Part shown: one piece after another, positions 1 through 4,721 of the stretch
How positions within the stretch are numbered: the first letter of the stretch is position 1
Layout: the number at the start of each line of letters is the position of its first letter
DNA from: a bacterium
Lineage (GTDB): Bacteria; Oederibacteriota; Muellerivitia; Muellerivitales; Muellerivitaceae
Direction of reading: 5' to 3'
Assembly: GCA_025980505.1 (NCBI GenBank)
Contig: JAICXI010000153.1
Span: 1 to 5,579 of the forward strand
DNA length: 5,579 bases
The notes under the pieces: model-generated
Seen by the model: only the letters and a program-made list of their open reading frames with translations
Told to the model about the DNA's origin: nothing
The model's database searches: none
Made by a program: the position numbers and the translations under genes

Positions 1-1100
1 AGAACGAAGGGGAATACACCCTCCTGGAGCTTTTGGAGAGGTTGAAGTCCCCCCAACCCGATTTTGCGGGGGTCCGCGGCCTCCTCTGGCGCAACGGGTC
101 CGACGGCGTCCAGAACGAAGACCGGCCCCTCATCGACAACATCAACGACCTGCCTTACCCCGATTACGAATCCTTCGGCATCGAACGCTACCCCTGCTGG
201 CAGGCCCGGGCCATCCCCTTCATCACCCAGCGGGGCTGTCCTTACAAGTGCAACTTCTGCTCCGTCCCCGTTTCCATGGGAGGGGGCTTCCGGGCCCGCA
301 CGCCCGAAAACACGGTCACGGAAATGGAATACTGGTACGCCAAAGGATTCCGCCACTTCCAGGTCAACGACGACGTCTTCAACCTCCACCCGGAGCGGGT
401 GATCGCCATCTGCAAGCTGATCGTGGAGAAAAAACTCGACGTGACCTGGGAGCTGTACAACGGGATGCGGGTGAACGCCGTGAACGAGGAACTCCTGGAC
501 TGGATGAAAAGGGCCGGCTGCCGCCTCATTTCCTACGGCTGCGAGTCGGGCAACCCGCGGATCCTCAAGGTCATCCGCAAGGGCTTGACCAAGGATATGG
601 TCTCCAAGGCCGTCACCCTCACCCACAAGGCCGGCATCCCCTGCTCGGTCAACTTCATCGTGGGCCATCCCACCGAAACCTTCGAGGAAGCCAAGGAAAG
701 CCTCAGGTTCGCCCGCAGCCTTCCCGCCAGCTTCATCAATTTTTACAACGACACTCCCTATCCCGGGACCGAGCTGTTCGAATGGGTGAGGAATAACGCC
801 CGCGTGCTTTACCCCAATTACCTGACCGACCTTTCCTATAACTCGCGGGAGCCCATTTACGAAACCGACGAATTCCCCAAGGAACAACGCATGTGGATCC
901 TGGAAAAAGGCCGCAACCTTTACGAGCGCAGCGTGTTGCGCTACCGCCTGGGCCCCTTTTTCGGGGCCGTCGCCTATTACTTGAGCCGCTTTTCCGTCAT
1001 CAACAAATGGGGCCGCAGCTTCGTCACCAACACCAAACTGGGCCATTACATTTTCAGCAAATTCAGCATGAAATTCGGCGGCATGGTCTGGGTGCGTTAG
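1..1100 (+). CDS. B12-binding-type radical SAM protein, 5'-truncated by the window edge
   Basis: The reading frame is open from base 3 (bases 1-2 belong to a cut codon) to the TAG at 1098-1100, giving 365 visible residues. The first visible residues, NEGEYTLLELL, match the end of the N-terminal cobalamin-binding domain of this family (usual form GEGE-TLLELL), so roughly 100 or more residues are missing upstream and an internal TTG at 33 is not the start. The radical SAM [4Fe-4S] motif is RGCPYKCNFC (CX3CX2C; Cys 79, 83 and 86 of the visible protein). FQVNDDVF, YGCESGN (about 178-184) and DTPYPGT (250-256) are further family signatures of the SAM-binding barrel. The last 80-100 residues form an accessory tail with ELY/LRYRLG-like helices and many aromatic and basic residues. 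The enzyme should cleave SAM to a 5'-deoxyadenosyl radical; its substrate is unknown. Family assignment is strong, specific function is not. Confidence 0.93.
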   Translation, partial: NEGEYTLLELLERLKSPQPDFAGVRGLLWRNGSDGVQNEDRPLIDNINDLPYPDYESFGIERYPCWQARAIPFITQRGCPYKCNFCSVPVSMGGGFRARTPENTVTEMEYWYAKGFRHFQVNDDVFNLHPERVIAICKLIVEKKLDVTWELYNGMRVNAVNEELLDWMKRAGCRLISYGCESGNPRILKVIRKGLTKDMVSKAVTLTHKAGIPCSVNFIVGHPTETFEEAKESLRFARSLPASFINFYNDTPYPGTELFEWVRNNARVLYPNYLTDLSYNSREPIYETDEFPKEQRMWILEKGRNLYERSVLRYRLGPFFGAVAYYLSRFSVINKWGRSFVTNTKLGHYIFSKFSMKFGGMVWVR

Positions 1101-1130
1101 GTTCCCGGCCATCCCCTTTCCGGCTTTAAA

Positions 1131-1164
1131 TTGACGGTTCAAACAGCCCCACCTGTGTTAAACT
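1131..1164 (+). promoter_or_regulatory. Weak candidate promoter upstream of the UDP-xylose synthase gene
   Basis: TTGACG at 1131-1136 resembles a -35 box. TGT followed by TAAACT (1156-1164) resembles an extended -10 element with 4 of 6 consensus bases. The 22-base spacing between them is too long for a standard sigma-70 promoter, so at best the extended -10 acts alone. The 103-base gap between the genes leaves room for a promoter, but read-through from the upstream gene is equally possible. Confidence 0.25.
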
Positions 1165-1203
1165 CCCCGGCGGCAAACCAATTTTTCCCTCTTTTGAGGT
1201 TCC

Positions 1204-2214
1204 ATGAAACGCATCCATTCGCTGGTCACCGGCGGCGCCGGATTCGTGGGTTCCCACCTCTGTGACTTCCTGGTGTCCCAAGGCCACCAGGTGATCTGTG
1301 TGGACAACCTCATTACCGGCAAGCTCGAGAACATCGCCCATTTGCGGCGCCATCCCCATTTCCGTTTCCTCCAACAGGACATCATCAAGGGCTTGCCGCG
1401 CTTCCTGGGCCTTCCCCGCTTCCTGAAGGATGTGGCCCAGGGCTTCCCCCGCCTGCTCCCCAAAGCCGATTACGTTTTCCACCTGGCTTCCCCGGCCTCG
1501 CCCGTGGGATACATGAAAAACTCCATTGAGACCATCCTCACCAATTCCATCGGCACCTACCGGCTGCTGGAATATTGCCGCCGGAAGGGGGCCCGGTTCC
1601 TTTTCGCTTCCACGTCGGAGGTCTACGGCAACCCCCTGGTCCATCCGCAGGTGGAATCCTACTGGGGTAACGTGAATTCCTTCGGCCCCCGTTCCTGTTA
1701 CGACGAAAGCAAGCGCCTGGGCGAAGCCCTGGTTTACGAGTACCACCACAAGTACAAGGTGAACGCCCGATTGGTGCGTATCTTCAACACTTACGGCCCC
1801 CGTTTGAACGAGAACGACGGCCGGGTTGTTTCCAACCTGATCACCCAGGCTTTGAAGGGCCGGCCCCTGACCCTCTATGGCGACGGTTCCCAAACCCGCA
1901 GTTTTTGCTATGTGGCCGACCTGGTACAGGGACTGTGGAAAGCCGCCTCCCTTCCCGGCACCGAGGGGGATGTTTTCAACTTGGGCAACCCCCAGGAAAT
2001 CACCATCCTCCAGTTCGCCAAAACGGTGCTGCAATTGTGTGGCAAGCGCGGCGCCAAAATTGTCAAAAAACCCCTGCCCCAGGACGACCCCATCAAGCGG
2101 AAGCCCGATATTTCCAAAGCGAAAAGGGCCCTCCGGTGGGAACCCAAAGTTTCGTTAAAAGAAGGCTTGGGCAGGACGATTGAATGGTATCGCGGTAGAA
2201 TAGGAGCAGTTTGA
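1204..2214 (+). CDS. uxs: UDP-glucuronic acid decarboxylase (UDP-xylose synthase), extended SDR family
   Basis: This 336-residue protein should convert UDP-glucuronate to UDP-xylose and CO2 in the cytoplasm through an NAD-bound 4-keto intermediate. The Rossmann motif TGGAGFVGSH is at residues 9-18, and D34 in VDN should hold the adenosine ribose. The UXS signatures follow in order: HLASPASP, the catalytic STSEVYG (T137, E139), ESYWGNVN, CYDESK with the SDR pair Y166/K170, RIFNTYGPR, NDGRVVSN, GDGSQTRSFCYV (R232), NLGNPQE, and a C-terminal QDDPIKRKPD. Together these separate UXS from UDP-glucose 4-epimerases and dTDP-glucose dehydratases. GAGG at 1196-1199 lies four bases before the ATG. Bacterial UXS proteins are usually about 310-320 residues; the excess is explained by a repeat-rich insertion at about residues 63-85. 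The product is a donor for xylosyl transfer or a precursor of other pentoses, which suggests that a glycan is made nearby. Confidence 0.95.
   Translation: MKRIHSLVTGGAGFVGSHLCDFLVSQGHQVICVDNLITGKLENIAHLRRHPHFRFLQQDIIKGLPRFLGLPRFLKDVAQGFPRLLPKADYVFHLASPASPVGYMKNSIETILTNSIGTYRLLEYCRRKGARFLFASTSEVYGNPLVHPQVESYWGNVNSFGPRSCYDESKRLGEALVYEYHHKYKVNARLVRIFNTYGPRLNENDGRVVSNLITQALKGRPLTLYGDGSQTRSFCYVADLVQGLWKAASLPGTEGDVFNLGNPQEITILQFAKTVLQLCGKRGAKIVKKPLPQDDPIKRKPDISKAKRALRWEPKVSLKEGLGRTIEWYRGRIGAV
1390..1458 (+). repeat. In-frame GLPRFL-like repeat insertion inside the UDP-xylose synthase gene
   Basis: Two adjacent 18-base units (1390-1407 and 1408-1425) match at 15 of 18 positions and both encode GLPRFL. 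A third, degenerate unit at 1441-1458 encodes GFPRLL. The stretch keeps the reading frame and sits between the Asp of the QQDI strand and the HLASPASP motif. From memory of the human enzyme, 14 residues separate the equivalent Asp and His, against 34 here, so about 20 residues are extra. Tandem duplication of a short segment is the likely origin. Confidence 0.75.
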
Positions 2215-2238
2215 GGACTTGTATCTGAGGACTTGTAT
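2212..2238 (+). repeat. Two-copy tandem repeat, 14-bp period, overlapping the uxs stop codon
   Basis: The 13-base unit TGAGGACTTGTAT occurs at 2212-2224 and again, identically, at 2226-2238 with one base between. The TGA of the first copy is the stop codon of the UDP-xylose synthase gene. It is either a recent short duplication or a pair of direct binding sites; the sequence alone does not decide. Confidence 0.8.
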
Positions 2239-2260
2239 TTTGGGTTCAAACCCTAATAAT
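2233..2260 (+). promoter_or_regulatory. Candidate promoter with a palindrome in its spacer
   Basis: A possible -10 box, AATAAT (2255-2260), matches five of six consensus bases. TTGTAT (2233-2238) is a weak -35 box, 16 bases upstream. Between them lies the inverted repeat GGGTT-ca-AACCC (2242-2253), placed as an operator would be. A start near 2267 would leave a leader of about 20 bases before the ATG at 2290. The -35 is poor and the gap is short, so this is tentative. Confidence 0.35.
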
Positions 2261-2273
2261 GAGTCTCACTTTT

Positions 2274-2280
2274 AGAGGTG
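2274..2280 (+). promoter_or_regulatory. Ribosome binding site that decides the start at 2290
   Basis: AGAGGTG lies nine bases before ATG 2290. A GTG that could extend the frame by four residues (2278) falls inside this Shine-Dalgarno sequence and so has none of its own. The protein starting at 2290 (MRAAILYPPF) also begins as B12-binding radical SAM proteins usually do. Confidence 0.75.
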
Positions 2281-2289
2281 ACAACCGAT

Positions 2290-3825
2290 ATGCGAGCAGC
2301 GATCCTTTACCCTCCCTTCCGTAAGGACGGCGAGTTTCCCCTTTTAACCCAGAACCGGCACTTGAAATTTTCCAAATCCCGTGAGGTTCGGATTTTTCCA
2401 CTGGTTCCCGGACACTTGGCCACCAACTTGAAACACCTGGGCCATGAAGTCCTGTGGCTGGACGGCATCAACCGCCGCATGAGCGACGGGGAATTCAACC
2501 AAACCCTGGACGGTTTCAAGCCTGAAGTCATCTTTCTGGAAACCAAGGCGCCCGTGGTCAAGCGCCATTGGCAGTACGTGGCCGAACTCAAGGGCCGCTA
2601 TCCCGGTGCCAAAATCGCCCTGATGGGCGACCATGTGACTTACTTCCCCGAGGAATCCCTGCTGAATTCGCAGGTGGATTACGTCATGACCGGCGGCGAT
2701 TACGACATCGTGGGCCGCAACCTGGTGGAGCACCTCGCCGGCAAGGAACCCCTGGGTCCCGGCCTCTGGTACCGGGATGCCTCCGGCAAAACGGCCACCA
2801 CCGGCCCCCACAAGTTGACCGAAGCCCTCGATTCCCTGCCTTTCATCGACCGGGAGCTCACCCGTTTCCAGGATTACGGCGAAGCCTACCTGCTTCGCCC
2901 CACGGCTTACATCCTGACCGGCCGCGGTTGCGGGGCCTCCGAGGACTCCCCCGGCGGCGTGGGTGTCTGCACCTTCTGCATCTGGCAACACGCGCTTTGG
3001 GGCAAGACCGCCCGCCTGCGTTCACCGGCCAACGTGGTGGCGGAAATGGAAATTTGCATCAATAAGTACAAGGTCTGGGAATTTTTCGACGACAACGAAT
3101 CCGGCCCCATCTACAATATCGAATGGCTCCGGGAATTTCACAAGGAACTCAAGGCCCGGAAACTCCTGGGCCGCTTTCAGTTTTCCTCGAACTGCCGTGC
3201 CGACACGCTGAATGAGGAAGTGGTCGACCTGTTGGTCAAGTGCGGCTGGCGGCTTTTGAAAATCGGGCTCGAATCGGGCTCCGATTACAGTATCAAGCAC
3301 CTGGCCAAGTGCGAAACCGTGGATTTGATCAGCCGCGGGGTCAAGATGGCCAAGGATCGTGGGCTGGTCGTACTTCTCACCACCATGATGGGCTATCCCT
3401 GGGAAACCGAGGAAGATGTCCGGAAGACCTACGAGGTCACCAAGGAACTCCTCCTTTATAAGGTCCGCGCAGGGGATTGCATGCAGGCTTCGGTGGTCAT
3501 CGCTTATCCCGGTTCCCCCCTGTGGCGTGAATCGGTGAACAAGGGCTGGCTGCTGGTGGGCAAGGAAGACTACGAAAAGTACGACATGAGCCACCCGATC
3601 CTGAAGACCCCCATCAACGCAAGTGAGTGGGCCACCAAGACTTGGAGCCTGATGAAAACCCCGAAGTTCGTTTTTCAGCAACTCGTGACGGTCCGTTCCT
3701 TAAGGGAAGTGGACCTCTTGTGGCGGGGGCTTCGGTCCCTGCTGGGGCACGTCCAAGACTACGGCGATCCACTTCCGGAAAGCGAAACCAACCATGCCGC
3801 GCCGCAAACTGCCGTCAGCCGGTAA
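2290..3825 (+). CDS. B12-binding-type radical SAM protein with an atypical CX12CX2C cluster motif
   Basis: This is a full-length protein of 511 residues. Residues 1 to about 165 form a cobalamin-binding-type Rossmann region: the start AAILYPPF, the LGHEVLWLDG strand at about 50-60, and MTGGDYD near 135. No DxHxxG histidine motif is visible, as in many radical SAM B12 proteins. The radical SAM barrel covers about 205-430. The cluster cysteines are C214, C227 and C230 in RGC-x12-CTFCIW. The usual motif is CX3CX2C, so the first loop carries nine extra residues (insert GASEDSPGGVGV). The rest of the barrel looks intact: RSPANVVAEME, EFFDDNES, GLESGS (326-331), MGYPWETEEDV and AYPGSPLW. The C-terminal 80 or so residues carry a helical tail and end in a polar stretch. 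It should be a cytoplasmic SAM radical enzyme, perhaps a methyltransferase; its substrate is unknown. It lies 75 bases after uxs and overlaps the next gene by 32 bases, which suggests one transcript. Confidence 0.93.
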   Translation: MRAAILYPPFRKDGEFPLLTQNRHLKFSKSREVRIFPLVPGHLATNLKHLGHEVLWLDGINRRMSDGEFNQTLDGFKPEVIFLETKAPVVKRHWQYVAELKGRYPGAKIALMGDHVTYFPEESLLNSQVDYVMTGGDYDIVGRNLVEHLAGKEPLGPGLWYRDASGKTATTGPHKLTEALDSLPFIDRELTRFQDYGEAYLLRPTAYILTGRGCGASEDSPGGVGVCTFCIWQHALWGKTARLRSPANVVAEMEICINKYKVWEFFDDNESGPIYNIEWLREFHKELKARKLLGRFQFSSNCRADTLNEEVVDLLVKCGWRLLKIGLESGSDYSIKHLAKCETVDLISRGVKMAKDRGLVVLLTTMMGYPWETEEDVRKTYEVTKELLLYKVRAGDCMQASVVIAYPGSPLWRESVNKGWLLVGKEDYEKYDMSHPILKTPINASEWATKTWSLMKTPKFVFQQLVTVRSLREVDLLWRGLRSLLGHVQDYGDPLPESETNHAAPQTAVSR

Positions 3826-4453
3826 TACCCCGGGTGAAAACCCTTCTCCCCTCCGTCCTTCCGGGCCTTCCAACCCGTGGAAGGCGAAGGTGGCCGGCGT
3901 CCTCTTTTTCTTCATCCTCCTGGCCGCCCTTTGGAGCGCGGGCCTCTTCAAGGAATTGTTCGCCGGTCCCAAGATCCCCATCCCCCGGGAGGCGGCCGGC
4001 TTTTCCCTGGGAATGGGAAAAGCGGACCTGCTGAAAAAATACCCGGACCTGAAGAAGAACCTCCGTCCCTTCAACAACGACCCGCTTTTCCAGATCGCCA
4101 CCTTGACCGCGTCCTCCGGGGTCACCGGGGCCACGTCCGTGGACTTGCTTTTTTACAAGGACCAGCTTTATTTCATTTCGTCCATGTGGGATTCGGAGGC
4201 CGCCAAGGCCGTCCCCCTGGAGGTCTGGGCCAAGCAATACCGGCGTTGGAGCCGCGATTCCAGCGGCGGCCCCGAGTCCTTGGGGGCCGAGGTGCTGCTC
4301 CGGGAATGGCACTTCAACGACAGCAAAACCGAGATGACCCTGAGGAACCTGAGCTATACGGGCCATTTGCAGAAATGGCAGGATTTAAGGGATGCCGACA
4401 ATTCGCCGGCCCAGGCCGCTTTCGCCAAGTACCGCATCGATGCGGGAAGCTGA
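3794..4453 (+). CDS. Hypothetical single-pass membrane-anchored protein
   Basis: This 219-residue protein is not one I recognise. A basic, proline-rich N-terminus (PRRK at 2-5, then Pro/Gly/Ser-rich to about 29) precedes one hydrophobic segment at about 33-52 (VAGVLFFFILLAALWSAGLF) flanked by K30 and K32. The positive-inside rule puts the N-terminus in the cytoplasm and about 165 residues outside. No lipobox cysteine is seen. The outer part starts with FSLGMGKADLLKKYPDL, reminiscent of the GMxxxEVxxxLG opening of BamE-like or similar small alpha/beta domains, and a strand-like LLFYKDQLYFISSMW follows; this fold guess is weak. The start ATG is 32 bases inside the upstream radical SAM gene with only a poor Shine-Dalgarno sequence (GGAAAG more than ten bases away), so translation probably depends on the upstream gene. 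No other in-frame start precedes the membrane segment. Confidence 0.8.
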   Translation: MPRRKLPSAGNTPGENPSPLRPSGPSNPWKAKVAGVLFFFILLAALWSAGLFKELFAGPKIPIPREAAGFSLGMGKADLLKKYPDLKKNLRPFNNDPLFQIATLTASSGVTGATSVDLLFYKDQLYFISSMWDSEAAKAVPLEVWAKQYRRWSRDSSGGPESLGAEVLLREWHFNDSKTEMTLRNLSYTGHLQKWQDLRDADNSPAQAAFAKYRIDAGS

Positions 4454-4486
4454 CCTACTTCAATCGGGAATTTATAATTCGAAGTG

Positions 4487-4588
4487 GGAACTAGGCACTT
4501 GGCGTCAGTCCGCGGTTGAGTTGACGTCGATTCCCCTCTCCCGCAAGGGGCGAGGGTTGTTGGAAACCTACGCCAAGTGCATCGTTCC
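4487..4588. repeat. Nested inverted-repeat element (MITE- or REP-like candidate)
   Basis: The arms at 4487-4505 and 4570-4588 are reverse complements at 16 of 19 positions, with a perfect 11-base core (GCACTTGGCGT and ACGCCAAGTGC). They enclose 64 bases that contain a second, GC-rich hairpin. No coding frame in it looks real, and no clear target-site duplication flanks it. The layout fits a small non-autonomous repeat element or a structured RNA between genes. Other copies in the genome would be needed to call it mobile. Confidence 0.6.
4534..4556 (+). other. GC-rich hairpin with a GCAA tetraloop inside the inverted repeat
   Basis: CCCTC and TCCC (4534-4542) pair with GGGG and GAGGG (4547-4556), with C4551 bulged and one G-U pair. 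The loop GCAA (4543-4546) is a stable GNRA tetraloop. C-T-C-C-C-GCAA-G-G-G hairpins of this kind are common in dispersed intergenic repeats of GC-rich bacteria, which supports a repeat-element reading. Confidence 0.6.
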
Positions 4589-4610
4589 GTTAGAAGTTAG
4601 GGGTTGGGGC

Positions 4611-4640
4611 TGTTTTTCATCCGTTTTCGGGTGAAAAACG
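4611..4640. terminator. Strong hairpin, possible terminator lacking a U-tract
   Basis: Bases 4611-4623 pair with 4628-4640: 13 pairs with two G-U wobbles (the outermost pair and T4620/G4631) around a TTTT loop. The stem carries a T5/A5 block. Neither side is followed by a run of T on the strand being read, so it is not a standard intrinsic terminator. It could still end or stabilise the transcript of the genes before it, since the next gene has its own promoter. Confidence 0.5.
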
Positions 4641-4649
4641 CTGATCATT

Positions 4650-4666
4650 CCCACCCCCCCACTCCC
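4650..4666 (-). other. G-quadruplex motif on the minus strand
   Basis: The + strand has CCC, then seven C, then CCC, separated by A and ACT. Read on the minus strand this is GGG-AGT-GGG-G-GGG-T-GGG, four G3 tracts with loops of 3, 1 and 1 bases, a classic quadruplex-forming pattern. It ends 28 bases before the -10 box of the next gene, where regulators or the polymerase would bind. Confidence 0.55.
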
Positions 4667-4691
4667 AACTGCCATAAAGGTGCCGAGACAC

Positions 4692-4700
4692 TGGTATAAT
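4692..4700 (+). promoter_or_regulatory. Extended -10 promoter for the last radical SAM gene
   Basis: TGG-TATAAT is a perfect -10 box (4695-4700) with the extended TGN element. No good -35 box is found 16-18 bases upstream (CCATAA or similar), which extended -10 promoters can tolerate. Transcription would start near 4707, leaving a leader of only about 15 bases that consists mainly of the ribosome binding site. Confidence 0.65.
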
Positions 4701-4707
4701 TGTCCCC

Positions 4708-4713
4708 GAGGAG
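4708..4713 (+). promoter_or_regulatory. Ribosome binding site choosing ATG 4722 over ATG 4717
   Basis: GAGGAG lies eight bases before ATG 4722, a normal spacing, and only three before ATG 4717. The frame from 4717 stops after two codons (ATG AGA TGA), while 4722 opens the long frame. Confidence 0.8.
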
Positions 4714-4721
4714 AACATGAG

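Noticed and set aside
33..35. TTG as the start codon of the first gene
   Set aside because: The frame continues upstream to base 3 with NEGEYTLLELL, a conserved family sequence, so the gene begins outside the window.
1390..1458. A frameshift or assembly error as cause of the extra UXS residues
   Set aside because: The frame is the same before and after, the added length is a whole number of codons, and the units are diverged (15 of 18 matches) rather than identical, so a real old duplication is more likely.
1126..2034. Minus-strand open frame of 302 codons opposite uxs
   Set aside because: The + strand encodes an unmistakable UXS; the antisense translation has no family features.
2240..2256. 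A tRNA T-arm (TTGGG, loop TTCAAAC, CCTAA)
   Set aside because: The arm folds well, but no acceptor, D or anticodon arm pairs at the right distance upstream and there is no matching acceptor 5' strand, so it is at most a chance match or a remnant.
2278..2280. GTG as the start of the CX12CX2C radical SAM gene
   Set aside because: It lies within the Shine-Dalgarno sequence that fits ATG 2290 and adds only four residues unlike the family N-terminus.
2344..2991. Minus-strand open frame opposite the second radical SAM gene
   Set aside because: Low-information Gly/Val/Gln-rich translation without motifs, and fully covered by a well-supported + strand gene.
4392..4634. Eighty-codon + strand frame across the end of the membrane protein and the intergenic repeats
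   Set aside because: It has no ribosome site, starts inside another gene, and runs through the inverted repeat and hairpin; its composition looks non-coding.
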